In this document: in pieces, positions 36,421-45,434 of the stretch
Layout: every line of letters begins with the position of its first letter
Position numbering within the stretch: the stretch's first letter is position 1
Source of the DNA: Vogesella sp. XCS3
GTDB taxonomy: Bacteria > Pseudomonadota > Gammaproteobacteria > Burkholderiales > Chromobacteriaceae
Assembly (NCBI RefSeq): GCF_020616155.1
Contig: NZ_CP085530.1
Coordinates: forward strand, 2,261,501-2,325,500
Reading direction: 5' to 3'
DNA: 64,000 bases
Position numbers and translations under genes: made by a program
The notes under the pieces: generated by a model
Seen by the model: only the letters and a program-made list of their open reading frames with translations
What the model was told of the DNA's origin: nothing
Databases searched by the model: none

Positions 36421-37380
36421 ATGCCGTTTCAGCTAGTTATCCCGGACGACTACCAATACGCCAGCCGCTTGCTGCCCGCCTTGTTCCGGCACCCGGCCAT
36501 CCAGACCACGGTGCTGGGCGACCTGCAACGCGACCCGGCAGCGCCTGCTGCGCTGGCCAGGGCAGATGGCTTGTTGCTGATACGAGAGCGCACGCAAATC
36601 GACGCGGCCTTTCTGGCACGCTACCCGCAGCTCAAGTTGATCAGCCAGACCGGCAAGCTGGCGCGTAACGTAGACGTGGCGGCCTGCCGGCAAGCCGGCG
36701 TGGTACTGATGGAAGGCAACGGTAGTCCGATCGCGCCGGCCGAGTTGGCCTGGCTGCTGATGATGGCCGCACGTCGCCAACTGCTGCCGGCGGTACAAGG
36801 GCTGTACGCCGGCCAGTGGCAAACCAACCTCGGCCGCGCCATGCACGGCGACACACTGGGCATTCTGGGCTTTGGCAAGATCGGCCAGCGTGTGGCGGGC
36901 TTTGCACGGGCTTTTGGCATGCAGGTGGTGGTATGGGGCAGCGAGCGCGCCCGCCAGGAGGCAACCGCCCTGGGCTACCAGGCGGCTGGTAGCCGGGCAG
37001 ACTTCTTTAGCCGCTGCGACATCATCAGTGTGCACCAGCGCCTGGTGGCGGCCACTGCGGCCAACATCGGCGCCGACGATCTGGCGCGGATGAAGCCGGA
37101 CGCGCTGTTCGTCAACATCAGCCGTGCCGAACTGGTGGCAGAGGGCGCACTGTTGGCCGCACTGCAAGCCGGGCGGCCCGGCTTTGCCGCGCTGGACGTG
37201 TTTGAACAAGAGCCGGTGTACGACCGCGCCCACCCGCTGCTGCAGCTACCGAACGTGCTGTGCACACCGCATCTGGGTTATGTGGAGCAACACAGCTACG
37301 CCCAGTACCTGGGGCAGGCTTTCGACAATGTGGTGCGCTACCTGGGCGGCGAGCGCAGCCATCTTGCGGCGGCATCATGA
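36421..37380 (+). CDS. D-isomer-specific 2-hydroxyacid dehydrogenase
   Basis: 319-residue NAD(P)-dependent dehydrogenase. The Rossmann motif GILGFGKIGQRVA lies at about 146-158. The catalytic Arg (VNISRAEL), Glu (FEQEPVYD) and His (TPHLGY) are in order. The substrate (glyoxylate/hydroxypyruvate, phosphoglycerate-like or other) cannot be told. The usual EP...PLLQLPNVLCTPHLG C-terminal signature is present. A broken coding remnant follows directly. Confidence 0.9.
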   Translation: MPFQLVIPDDYQYASRLLPALFRHPAIQTTVLGDLQRDPAAPAALARADGLLLIRERTQIDAAFLARYPQLKLISQTGKLARNVDVAACRQAGVVLMEGNGSPIAPAELAWLLMMAARRQLLPAVQGLYAGQWQTNLGRAMHGDTLGILGFGKIGQRVAGFARAFGMQVVVWGSERARQEATALGYQAAGSRADFFSRCDIISVHQRLVAATAANIGADDLARMKPDALFVNISRAELVAEGALLAALQAGRPGFAALDVFEQEPVYDRAHPLLQLPNVLCTPHLGYVEQHSYAQYLGQAFDNVVRYLGGERSHLAAAS

Positions 37381-37581
37381 CGCTCTGACCGCAGGCTACC
37401 GGCGCTACTTGGCCGGGCGCCAAGAGGTGCCACGCCGAGCCGGGGCGAACTCAAGCACGTCGAACAAGCGCTAGCGCAGTTGGCCGCAAGCGGCGTGCAG
37501 GCCAGGCTGAGCCTGTGCCACGGCTTGCGCTACCCTGGCAAAACGGCCAACTGGCCAGACTACCCGTGGCATCTGCCGTAA
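37381..37581 (+). pseudogene. Probable 3' remnant of a frameshifted gene
   Basis: After the dehydrogenase stop, one frame reads coherently (YRRYLAGRQEVP). Near 37425-37445 another frame takes over (ELKHVEQALAQLAASGVQ ... LCHGLRYPGKTANWPDYP) up to TAA at 37579-37581. Both segments show coding-like, GC-rich third positions, but neither has a start. I do not recognise the family. This could be a decayed gene or chance; it has no intact open frame. Confidence 0.4.
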
Positions 37582-37600
37582 ACTGTGTTTGCTGCCGCCC

Positions 37601-37613
37601 TGCGGCCAACCTT
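37601..37613 (+). repeat. 13-base dispersed repeat, exact copy
   Basis: TGCGGCCAACCTT lies between the frameshifted remnant and the cysteine hydrolase gene. Confidence 0.9.
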
Positions 37614-37630
37614 TCGCGAAAGCCTACCCC

Positions 37631-38170
37631 ATGTCTGCTACTGCCCTGCTTGTGATCGACTTCCAGTACGGCCTGATCGATATGCCACCGCTGGCCACGC
37701 GCGGCCCGGAAACCCTGGCCATGCTGAACCGGCTGATTGCCCACGCCCGCCAGCAAGGGCACGAGGTGATCTTCATCCAGCACTACGCCGACGACCTGCC
37801 ACGCGGCAGCGAAGCCTGGCAACTGCACCCTGGTCTCGCGCGACGCGACAGCGATGTGGTCATCGAGAAAACCGCCTGCGACAGCTTCCTCGACACCAGC
37901 CTGCGCCAGTACCTGGATAGCCGCGGCATCGAAAACCTGTGGGTAGGCGGCTACGCCAGCGACTTCTGCGTCGATACCACCGTGCGCCGCGCGGCGTCGA
38001 TGGGCTACGCCGTCACCGTGGTGGCCGACGCCCACACCTGCAAAGACCGCCCCTACGTGAGCGGTGAAGCCCTGGTGGCGCACCTGAACTGGCTGTGGGG
38101 CAATATGGACGTGCCGGGCAATATGATCCGCGTGCTGCCGCTGGACGAGCTGGCCGCCGATGCGGGCTGA
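37631..38170 (+). CDS. Isochorismatase-family cysteine hydrolase (nicotinamidase-like)
   Basis: 179-residue cysteine hydrolase with the family triad: Asp in LVIDFQYG, Lys in IEKTACDSF and Cys in YASDFCVDTTVRRA. The family includes nicotinamidases, isochorismatases and ureido/biuret hydrolases, so the substrate is not fixed. nadV about 1 kb away makes a nicotinamide-related role plausible but unproven. The ATG giving MSATALLV is chosen. It overlaps the next gene by 11 bases. Confidence 0.85.
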   Translation: MSATALLVIDFQYGLIDMPPLATRGPETLAMLNRLIAHARQQGHEVIFIQHYADDLPRGSEAWQLHPGLARRDSDVVIEKTACDSFLDTSLRQYLDSRGIENLWVGGYASDFCVDTTVRRAASMGYAVTVVADAHTCKDRPYVSGEALVAHLNWLWGNMDVPGNMIRVLPLDELAADAG

Positions 38171-38774
38171 CTGGCGCACGCTGCTACCCGACCTGGCGGC
38201 CAACCTGTTGCTGCCGTGGTGGGTGTACGACGCCTGCCTGCCGGCCTGGGGCGAGCGTGGCGCGCTATTGTGGTCTGCCTTGCCGCCGCTGCTGTGGAGC
38301 CTGTGGGAGCTGTACCGCTATCGCCGGCTGGACGCGCTGAGCATCGTGGTGCTGGCCGGTATCGGCCTGTCGCTGCTGGCGGCGTGGGGCGACGGCGACG
38401 CACGCTGGCTGCTGGTGCGCGAGTCGATGGTGGGCGGCGCCACCGGATTGGCGATGCTGGCCAGCGTGGTGTGGCGCAAACCCTTGCTGGCCGTGCTAGT
38501 CGCCGCGGCGGCACGACGGCAGCCAGATAGCCAGGCAGCGGCGCTGCTGGCCAGCCCCACGCCACGGCTGACGCGGCTGTGGCGCGACCTTACCCTACTG
38601 TGGGGTGGCGGCCTGATAGGCGAATGCGGGCTGCGCAGCTGGCTGGCTTTTCACTGGCCCATAGCGCGCAATGTGGCACTGGGCCCGTGGCTGAGCTACG
38701 GCTTGCTGGCCTTGCTGATGCTGGCCGGCCTGTTATGGGGCCGCCGCCTGGCGCGGCAGCCGCTGCCAGCCTGA
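38160..38774 (+). CDS. Membrane protein, VC0807-like
   Basis: 204-residue integral membrane protein with about five or six hydrophobic segments. The start overlaps the hydrolase gene, so the two are probably co-expressed. The pattern LLPWWVYDACLPAWGERGALLW followed by PPLLWSLWELYRYRRLDALS resembles the VC0807/intracellular-septation-like membrane proteins. Function unknown. Confidence 0.7.
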   Translation: MRADWRTLLPDLAANLLLPWWVYDACLPAWGERGALLWSALPPLLWSLWELYRYRRLDALSIVVLAGIGLSLLAAWGDGDARWLLVRESMVGGATGLAMLASVVWRKPLLAVLVAAAARRQPDSQAAALLASPTPRLTRLWRDLTLLWGGGLIGECGLRSWLAFHWPIARNVALGPWLSYGLLALLMLAGLLWGRRLARQPLPA

Positions 38775-38783
38775 CACCGGCGT

Positions 38784-38813
38784 AAAAAAGCCTGCCGCTC
38801 GTAAGTGGCAGGC
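38784..38813 (-). terminator. Terminator of the nadV-SnoaL-like unit
   Basis: GCCTGCC and flanking bases (38790-38799) pair with 38804-38813, including one G-T wobble. On the minus strand it is followed by TTTTTT (complement of 38784-38789), so it serves the minus-strand genes. Confidence 0.8.
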
Positions 38814-38835
38814 GGTGGGGGGCAGCACAGGCGCT

Positions 38836-39198
38836 TCAGCCCGCCTGATCCAGCTGCGGTTCACCCATGATGGTGGAGGCATCCACAATGCGGCCGTTCT
38901 GCACGCGGTAAATCATGGTCATGGCCACCTTGCCGCGCCCGGCCGGGAAGTTACGGGTCACCACTTCTTCGTCGATCACCACCTCGCCCACGACCACGCG
39001 GCGCAGCAGCTGTGCGTGCAGATCCGGCTCGGCAAAGCGCAGCTTCATGCGCTGGCGGATTTCATCCTGCCCCTGCGCCACCAGCGTGGCCGGGTACTGG
39101 TACATGCACGCGTCCTGCGCATAGCAGGCCAGCAATGCATCCAGATTCTTGGCGTTATAGGCGTCCAGCTGCGCCTGTATCACTTGTTCGGGGCTCAT
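38836..39198 (-). CDS. SnoaL-like / NTF2-fold protein
   Basis: 120-residue NTF2-like domain (SnoaL/steroid-isomerase fold), starting MSPEQVIQAQLDAYNAKNLDALLACYAQDA, the usual helix pattern. The ATG is preceded by GGAGG and overlaps the nadV stop by four bases. Enzymatic role unknown. Coupling to nadV suggests a housekeeping or accessory role in the same unit. Confidence 0.85.
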   Translation of the reverse strand: MSPEQVIQAQLDAYNAKNLDALLACYAQDACMYQYPATLVAQGQDEIRQRMKLRFAEPDLHAQLLRRVVVGEVVIDEEVVTRNFPAGRGKVAMTMIYRVQNGRIVDASTIMGEPQLDQAG

Positions 39199-40583
39199 CT
39201 TTCCTCCAGGTGCAGGGCGGCGCGGGCGCGGATGTCGGCCAGGGTTTCGTCTACCAGCAGACGGCCGTTTTCCCACACCACGCGCATTTGCAGGTCGATA
39301 TCGGAGACACGCTCCAGGGTATTTACCCCCCAGGCGGCGCGGCTGTCGCGCGCGGCCACCACACGGCCGCCCAGCGAGCGTTTGCCGGGGTCGGTGACCG
39401 GGTCTTTGAACACGTCGCGCCATTCGCCGTTAATACAGATAGCCGAGCACTTCAGTGCCATCTTGTGGGTGTCGCGGTCCAGCTTCTGCAGCAGCTCGGC
39501 GCCCATGCCGAAGGCCACGTTGTCGGCGCTGTAGCCCAGTTTGGCCAGGCGCGACAGGATGGCGTCGATACTGGCCAGATTCACGCCGTCGCCCTGGATC
39601 ACCCGCACATGGTTCAGTACGCGGTAGCCCTTGCTATTGACCGTGGTGCCAAAGCTTGCGGCCAACCTTTCCACCACTTCGGCCACCACTTGCACCGGCT
39701 CGCCGGAATCGGGGCGAATCACCACGGTGGCGCCGCTGTCTATCACCTGCTGGCGCAGGCGTTCGCCCCACAGCTCGCTCACGGCGTGGAACACATCGTA
39801 GCTATCGCTCACCACCGCCAGCAGCGCGCCGGGCTTGGCAAAACGGGTCAGCATATTGGCAAAGGCTTCACCTTCCTGCGGGCGGCCCCAGGCCGTGATG
39901 GTGGAGTGCTCGGCCGCCGGTATGGAAAACGCGGCACATGGCTCGTGGTAGTGGCGGCGGGCAGCCACCAGCGCGGCCAAGGTGTCGCTACCCTGGAAGT
40001 TCACCAGATGCGCCAGGCCGCCGATTTCCGAACTTTCGTAGCTGGACACGCCGCGGGCGCCAAAATCATGCAGCTTGAACGGCAGGCCGGACAGGTCGTC
40101 GGCGGTCTGTTGCAGGTAGCGGCGGATGATTTCCTTGGCGCGGAAGCTGCGCGTGGCCACGCTAATCGGGTACCACACGCGCAGCAAGGCGGTTTCCAGG
40201 AACGACACCACCCAGAACAGCTCGGGGTCGGTGGACTCGATGGTAATCATCGGAATACCGGTAGGGATCAGCTCGCCTTCAGCCACCGCGCGGATGCGTA
40301 CCGGCCAGTAGCCATCGTGCTGCTGCACGATGCGTTCGAAACCGGCACGGTTGAACGGCAAGCCGTGCAGGGTCACCACCGCCTCGGCTTCATCGATATG
40401 CTCGCGGGTAATGCGCTGGCTGAGGTAGTCCTTCAGCAGGCTTTGCAGGCCAAAAAACAACACATGCGACGCCGTACCACCCCGTGCCGCCACGTAGGAG
40501 TACATACCCTGCGTACCGGGGGGGTACTGCGCCCAGTGGCTGAGTTTGTAGGAGTCGCTATTGAGGATGGGATTAATGATCAT
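39195..40583 (-). CDS. nadV: Nicotinamide phosphoribosyltransferase
   Basis: NAMPT-type enzyme converting nicotinamide and PRPP to NMN for NAD salvage. The 462-residue protein has the family start NPILNSDSYKLSHWAQYPPG, the HDFGARGVSSYESS stretch, VSDSYDVFHAV, VIRPDSGEP (phosphate site) and VIQGDGVN. The ATG giving MIINPILN is chosen over an upstream frame. An exact 13-mer repeat lies within it at 39657-39669. Confidence 0.95.
   Translation of the reverse strand: MIINPILNSDSYKLSHWAQYPPGTQGMYSYVAARGGTASHVLFFGLQSLLKDYLSQRITREHIDEAEAVVTLHGLPFNRAGFERIVQQHDGYWPVRIRAVAEGELIPTGIPMITIESTDPELFWVVSFLETALLRVWYPISVATRSFRAKEIIRRYLQQTADDLSGLPFKLHDFGARGVSSYESSEIGGLAHLVNFQGSDTLAALVAARRHYHEPCAAFSIPAAEHSTITAWGRPQEGEAFANMLTRFAKPGALLAVVSDSYDVFHAVSELWGERLRQQVIDSGATVVIRPDSGEPVQVVAEVVERLAASFGTTVNSKGYRVLNHVRVIQGDGVNLASIDAILSRLAKLGYSADNVAFGMGAELLQKLDRDTHKMALKCSAICINGEWRDVFKDPVTDPGKRSLGGRVVAARDSRAAWGVNTLERVSDIDLQMRVVWENGRLLVDETLADIRARAALHLEER
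39657..39669 (+). repeat. 13-base dispersed repeat, exact copy with extended flank
   Basis: TGCGGCCAACCTT inside nadV. The preceding bases CCAAAGCT are shared exactly with the copy at 42628. Confidence 0.9.
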
Positions 40584-40721
40584 GGTATGGGCACAGCGTG
40601 GGTAAACGACCCCTAGCATACGCTGCCGAAACGGTAATGTCATAGTGCGTGGTTTGTAAGCGGATGGCGGGATGACATACCATCAGCCCATCGTCCTTTG
40701 GACTCGCGAAAGATCCGCCCC

Positions 40722-42602
40722 ATGGCGCACCACCCGAACCAGTTTGACCTGCTACGTACGCGGCGCTTTGTGCCGCTGTTCATCACCCAGTTTTTTGGCG
40801 CGTTCAACGACAACCTGCTGAAAAATGCCGTGGTGGTGCTGATCAACTTTCACGGCATGCAAATGCTGGGGCTGGCGCCCGAGCTGATGATCCAGCTAGC
40901 CGCCGCGCTGTTCATCCTGCCCTTCTTCCTGTTTTCCGCCACCGCCGGCCAGCTATGCGAAAAGTACGACAAGGCGGCCATTGCACGGGTGGTCAAGCAA
41001 ATGGAAATCGCCATCATGCTGGTGGCGGCGCTGGGTTTCTGGCTGCATAACGGCGTGATCCTGATGAGCACCATCCTGCTGATGGGCATTCACTCCACGC
41101 TGTTTGGCCCGCTGAAGTTCAGCGTGCTGCCGCAATACCTGAAGCCGCAAGAACTGGTAGGCGGCAACGGCCTGATCGAGATGGGTACCTTCGTGTCCAT
41201 CATCCTGGGCCAGGTGGCCGGTACCGTACTGGTGAATGCCGACCCGAGCCGCATCACGCTGATCGCCGCCCTGCTGGCCTGCGCGCTGGCCGGTTATGCC
41301 TCGGCCCGTGCCATGCCACCGGCACCGCCCACCGCAGCCGGCTTGCCGATAGACTGGCACTTCGGCCGCCAGACCTGGGCCATTGTCCGCGAAGCCAAAC
41401 AGAACCGCGCCGTGTGGCTGTCGCTGCTGGGTATTTCGTGGTTCTGGTTTCTGGGTGCCATTTATCTGTCCAAGCTGCCTACCTACGCCAGCGATGTGCT
41501 GGGCGGTGACGCCAGTGTGTATACCCTGCTGATGACGCTGTTTTCGCTGGGCGTGGGGGTAGGCTCGATGCTGTGCGAGAAACTATCCGGCAGCAAGGTA
41601 GAGCTGGGTCTGGTGCCCTTTGGCTCGCTGGGCTTGTGCCTGTTCGGTATCGACCTGTACTTTGCCACCCCGGTGGCCGCCGCACAGATGCTGGACTGGC
41701 TAGCCTTTGTGCGCGACATCGGCCACTGGCGGCTGATGGCAGACTTCACCCTGATCGGTATTTTTGGCGGTTTCTATATCGTGCCGCTGTACGCACTGAT
41801 CCAGAGCCGCGCCGCGCCGGCGTTCCGCTCGCGCGCCATTGCGGCCAACAACATCCTGAACTCGCTGTTCATGGTAGCCAGTGCCGCCTTTGCCGCCATC
41901 CTGGCAGGCATGGGGGTGAGCATTCCTAGCGTGCTGCTGATTGCTGCGCTGCTGAACCTGCTGGTTGCCGCGTACATCTACAGCCTGCTGCCGGAATTCA
42001 TGATGCGCTTCCTGGTGTGGATCGCCACCCACACGCTGTACCGCATCCGCCACGAAGGGCTGGAGCACATCCCGGAAGAAGGCCCGTGCGTGCTGGTCTG
42101 CAACCACGTCAGCTTCATGGACGCGCTGATTCTGGCCGGTGCCGTACGCCGCCCGGTGCGCTTCGTGATGGACCACCACATCTTCAAGGTACCGCTGCTG
42201 AACTTTGTATTCCGCACCGCGCGGGCTATCCCCATTGCCCCGGCCAAGGAAGACCCGCAAGCCAAGGCCCGCGCCTTTGACGCCGTGGCCGCCGCGCTGG
42301 CCGAGGGCGAAGTGGTGTGTATCTTCCCCGAGGGCAAGATTACCTACGACGGCCAGATCAACCCGTTCAAAAGCGGTATCGAAGAAATCGTGGCGCGCAC
42401 CCCGGTACCGGTGGTGCCCATGGCGCTATGCGGCATGTGGGGCAGCTTTTTCTCGCGCCGTTACGGGCCGGCCATGCTGAGCTGGCCGCGCCGCGCCTGG
42501 TCGCGCATCGCCCTGAAAGCAGCGGCGCCGGTACCGGCCGCACAAGTCAGTGCCGCAGGGCTGCAACAGGCCGTGAGCCAGCTGCGCGGCGACTGGCAAT
42601 AG
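40722..42602 (+). CDS. MFS lysophospholipid transporter-acyltransferase fusion (LplT-PlsC type)
   Basis: About 626 residues. The N-terminal half (about 1-410) is a 12-helix MFS-like permease with FITQFFGAFNDNLLKNA, typical of LplT. The C-terminal part (about 435-620) is a PlsC-type acyltransferase with NHVSFMDAL (HX4D) and FPEGKI. Fusions of this type flip lysophospholipids across the inner membrane and re-acylate them. The ATG at 40722 is preferred to an upstream TTG. A repeat copy follows its stop. Confidence 0.9.
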   Translation: MAHHPNQFDLLRTRRFVPLFITQFFGAFNDNLLKNAVVVLINFHGMQMLGLAPELMIQLAAALFILPFFLFSATAGQLCEKYDKAAIARVVKQMEIAIMLVAALGFWLHNGVILMSTILLMGIHSTLFGPLKFSVLPQYLKPQELVGGNGLIEMGTFVSIILGQVAGTVLVNADPSRITLIAALLACALAGYASARAMPPAPPTAAGLPIDWHFGRQTWAIVREAKQNRAVWLSLLGISWFWFLGAIYLSKLPTYASDVLGGDASVYTLLMTLFSLGVGVGSMLCEKLSGSKVELGLVPFGSLGLCLFGIDLYFATPVAAAQMLDWLAFVRDIGHWRLMADFTLIGIFGGFYIVPLYALIQSRAAPAFRSRAIAANNILNSLFMVASAAFAAILAGMGVSIPSVLLIAALLNLLVAAYIYSLLPEFMMRFLVWIATHTLYRIRHEGLEHIPEEGPCVLVCNHVSFMDALILAGAVRRPVRFVMDHHIFKVPLLNFVFRTARAIPIAPAKEDPQAKARAFDAVAAALAEGEVVCIFPEGKITYDGQINPFKSGIEEIVARTPVPVVPMALCGMWGSFFSRRYGPAMLSWPRRAWSRIALKAAAPVPAAQVSAAGLQQAVSQLRGDWQ

Positions 42603-42627
42603 CCACGCGGTGGCACCGCCCAAAGCT

Positions 42628-42640
42628 TGCGGCCAACCTT
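42628..42640 (+). repeat. 13-base dispersed repeat, exact copy with extended flank
   Basis: TGCGGCCAACCTT lies 25 bases after the LplT-PlsC stop. It shares AAGCTTGCGGCCAACCTT and two more C/A bases upstream with the copy inside nadV. Confidence 0.9.
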
Positions 42641-42708
42641 GGGCTGTGCCACAGTGTCAAACATAATCAACAGCTTGTACAAAGATACCAATACAGAGGA
42701 GTAGGGCC

Positions 42709-43092
42709 GTGTCGAGCGCTAATGATATTGTGTTATTTCACCATCAGGACATTACCCCGGATACCTTTGCCGCCCCGCTGGAGCGCCGTCTGAGTGGCGA
42801 ATGCGAACAAAGTGTAGAGCTGCACTACAGCGATCCTACCGGCCAGTTTCATGCCGGCCTGTGGTCGGGTGGCGTCGGTGCCTGGCGCGTGAAGTACACC
42901 GAATGCGAATTCTGCACCTTGCTGGAAGGCCATGTCCGCCTGCTGGGCGACGACGGTAGCGTGGCCGACATCCGTGCCGGCCAGCACTTCGTGATTCCGG
43001 CAGGCTTTGAAGGCGTATGGGAAGTACTGGAGCCGGCCAAGAAAACCTTTGCCGTGTTCGAAGAAGACCGTCTGGCGCACAAGGAAGACTAA
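42709..43092 (+). CDS. Cupin-domain protein
   Basis: 127-residue single-domain cupin of the cupin_3/DUF861 type (ECEFCTLLEGHVRLLGDDG ... ADIRAGQHFVIPAGFEGVWEV). It starts at GTG with AGAGGAG upstream. Cupins near ureide genes can be ureidoglycine aminohydrolases, but those are usually longer two-domain proteins, so no function is assigned. It faces the ureide operon from the opposite strand. Confidence 0.8.
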   Translation: MSSANDIVLFHHQDITPDTFAAPLERRLSGECEQSVELHYSDPTGQFHAGLWSGGVGAWRVKYTECEFCTLLEGHVRLLGDDGSVADIRAGQHFVIPAGFEGVWEVLEPAKKTFAVFEEDRLAHKED

Positions 43093-43118
43093 CGCCATAC
43101 CCCAGCAGGCCAAAACAC

Positions 43119-43140
43119 AAGGCGCCCCACAGGGCGCCTT
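43119..43140 (+). terminator. Hairpin after the cupin gene
   Basis: AAGGCGCCC pairs with GGGCGCCTT around CACA. Only a weak T-rich tail (CTGCTTT) follows. It sits between convergent cupin and allA genes. Confidence 0.6.
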
Positions 43141-43165
43141 CTGCTTTGGCCAGACAGTAGCCGCC

Positions 43166-43672
43166 TCAGACGCAATCAGCGGCTATCCAGCATGGCTGCG
43201 CCAGCGTCACTTCATCGCAATTCCGCCCGGGCCCTGCATAGTCGATCACCAGAAAGTCGCTTACTGCCTGCAGTGCCAGCAACGGGTGATGCCACACGCC
43301 GCGCGCGTAGTTCACCCCCTGGTCGCCGCGCGCCACAAATAGCTGCAGCGCCTGTTCGTCCGGCACCGGGCCTGGCGGCGCCACCACCACCAGATAGGGT
43401 CGCCCGTTCAGCGGCATGAAAGCCTGGCTGCCCAAGGGGTGGCGCTCCAGCATGGCAATGCGGAACGGCAACACCCGGGGTTGGCCGCGAAACAGGCTCA
43501 CAATGGGGCGGCCACCGTCGGCCACGTCGATGCACATCAGGTCGTGATAGCGCGTGGTATTGCCAGCATTGATAGCAAATTGGCACACCTGCGGCCCGGC
43601 CTCCACCACGTCGCCGTACGGGGCAAAAGCGGCAGCGGTGAGCGGCTGCGGCGATAGCACGCGTGCAACCAT
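43166..43672 (-). CDS. allA: Ureidoglycolate lyase
   Basis: Cleaves ureidoglycolate to glyoxylate and urea, the step after allantoicase. The 168-residue protein has the family landmarks [34 protein letters not shown] and [16 protein letters not shown]. The ATG overlaps the allantoicase stop by one base (TAATG). It is the last gene of the minus-strand ureide operon. Confidence 0.93.
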   Translation of the reverse strand: MVARVLSPQPLTAAAFAPYGDVVEAGPQVCQFAINAGNTTRYHDLMCIDVADGGRPIVSLFRGQPRVLPFRIAMLERHPLGSQAFMPLNGRPYLVVVAPPGPVPDEQALQLFVARGDQGVNYARGVWHHPLLALQAVSDFLVIDYAGPGRNCDEVTLAQPCWIAADCV

Positions 43673-44682
43673 TACAGTGCCCTGCCCCACAAGCGCAAGC
43701 GCGATACGCCGCCGTCAGGGTGGATGTTCAGACGCACGTGCGTTACCGGCCCCAGTGCGGCCAACCCTTCAAACACGTGGATGCTGTCCATCGCCAGCGG
43801 CTGCTCCGGCAGCAGCTGCGGCCAGAACATGCTTTGCGTGATGAGCGACTGCTCGGTGCCGCCGTCCACCCACGCCGCCTGCAGCGAGCAGCGGTCGGGG
43901 AAGTTGCCCTTGAAGTGGGCGGTATCCACCTCGATGCGCGTCAGCGTGCCGGGGTGACCCAGCGCGATCAGGCACCAGTCGTGGCCCGGCTCGCGGCGGC
44001 GGCGCGTCTCCCAGCCATCGCCCATATTGATGCCGCGCCCTGGCAGCAGCAGGTTGGCCGGCACGCCGTAGTGGGCGTCGTTCCACGCCACCGCGCGGCC
44101 GCCGTTTTGCAGCGCCGCCAGGTCGTATAGCTCGCCGCTCACGCAGCTGCCCACCGGCTGGCCGTACACGCGCAGCCGCGCCACGCCGCCGTCGGGGTAG
44201 ATGTGCAGGCGCAGGTGGGTCCACTCGCCGTCCTGGCACGCCGGCAGCAGGTGGTGGCGGTTGCCACCCAGGCTGGTGGCCGGCAGCAGCTCGGTCCAGC
44301 TGGCCGCCTGCAGGGCGGCCACGTCGTCGCTGTGGCAAACGGTGGCCTCGATCATCACTGCCGGCGCGTAGTTGCCGGTGAAATGGCTGGTATCCACGTC
44401 AAAGCCGGCAATGCGGCCACGGCGGCCCAGGCGCACGATGGCCCAGTCGTGGCCGGTGGTGCGCTTGCGCCGTGTTTCCCAGCCGTCCATCCATTTGCCG
44501 TTGTCGTCGTACTTGCCGGGAATGAACTGCGCCGGCTGCGGGTCCAGCATGCGCGACAGCGGCGCAAAAAAGTCGTCGCTGCAGGCCAGGCCGGCGGCGC
44601 CCAGGCGCGGGTCGGCCAGGTTGATGCTGCGGGCGGCCCAGTCCGGCAGCTCGGCGGCCGGCGCGATGAGGATTTGTTGCAT
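43672..44682 (-). CDS. alc: Allantoicase
   Basis: Hydrolyses allantoate to ureidoglycolate and urea. The 336-residue protein shows the two tandem allantoicase repeats, each with a matching motif: [16 protein letters not shown] (about 66-81) and [16 protein letters not shown] near residue 220. An AGGAG ribosome-binding site precedes the ATG. It lies between the ATPase gene and allA, linking the transporter to ureide catabolism. Confidence 0.95.
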   Translation of the reverse strand: MQQILIAPAAELPDWAARSINLADPRLGAAGLACSDDFFAPLSRMLDPQPAQFIPGKYDDNGKWMDGWETRRKRTTGHDWAIVRLGRRGRIAGFDVDTSHFTGNYAPAVMIEATVCHSDDVAALQAASWTELLPATSLGGNRHHLLPACQDGEWTHLRLHIYPDGGVARLRVYGQPVGSCVSGELYDLAALQNGGRAVAWNDAHYGVPANLLLPGRGINMGDGWETRRRREPGHDWCLIALGHPGTLTRIEVDTAHFKGNFPDRCSLQAAWVDGGTEQSLITQSMFWPQLLPEQPLAMDSIHVFEGLAALGPVTHVRLNIHPDGGVSRLRLWGRAL

Positions 44683-44705
44683 GGTGTGCTCCTGTCGTGG
44701 GCCGC

Positions 44706-45434
44706 TCAAAATACGGCGCCGATGAAATTGGCCAGCTCCGGCGTGCCCGGCCGGCGGAACAGCTGTTCCGGAGGGCCGTATTCGTGCACCCTGCCTTCGT
44801 GCATGAACACCAGCTTGTCGCTGACCTCGCGGGCAAAACGCATTTCGTGCGTCACCATGATCAGCGTCATGCCTTCGGCCGCCAGCTGGCACACCACGGC
44901 CAACACTTCGTTGACCAGCTCCGGGTCCAGCGCCGAGGTGATCTCGTCGCACAGCAGCACCTTGGGTGACATCGCCAGCGCACGGGCAATGGCCACCCGC
45001 TGCTGCTGGCCGCCGGACAGCTGCTCGGGGTAGGCGTCAAACTTGTGCGCCAGCCCGACTTTGTCCAGCATCTGCGTCGCCAGCGTACGGGCGTCGCTGC
45101 TGGCGGTTTTCTTCACCACCTTGCAGGCCAGCATCACGTTTTCGCCCACGCTCAGGTGCGGAAACAGGTTGAACTGCTGGAACACCATGCCCACTTTCAG
45201 ACGCAGGGCGCGCAGGTCGGTCTGCCCGGCGTGCAGGCGCTCGCCGTCGACCTCCACCACACCTTCGTCTATGCTTTCCAGGCCGTTGATGGCGCGCAGC
45301 AGGGTGCTCTTACCGGAGCCGCTGCGGCCGATGATGGCCACCACCTCGCCCTGGCCGACCTTCAGGTCGATGCCCTTGAGCACGTGGTTGGTACCGAAAT
45401 GCTTGTGAAGCGCATCAATGCGAACGAGCGACAT
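44706..45434 (-). CDS. Polar amino acid-type ABC transporter ATPase
   Basis: 242-residue ABC ATPase of the His/Gln/polar amino acid family: Walker [20 protein letters not shown], signature LSGGQQQRV and Walker [14 protein letters not shown]. It overlaps the permease gene by 20 bases and precedes allantoicase. With the two permeases and binding protein it forms a complete importer. The cargo is inferred to be allantoate or a related ureide from context only. Confidence 0.93.
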   Translation of the reverse strand: MSLVRIDALHKHFGTNHVLKGIDLKVGQGEVVAIIGRSGSGKSTLLRAINGLESIDEGVVEVDGERLHAGQTDLRALRLKVGMVFQQFNLFPHLSVGENVMLACKVVKKTASSDARTLATQMLDKVGLAHKFDAYPEQLSGGQQQRVAIARALAMSPKVLLCDEITSALDPELVNEVLAVVCQLAAEGMTLIMVTHEMRFAREVSDKLVFMHEGRVHEYGPPEQLFRRPGTPELANFIGAVF

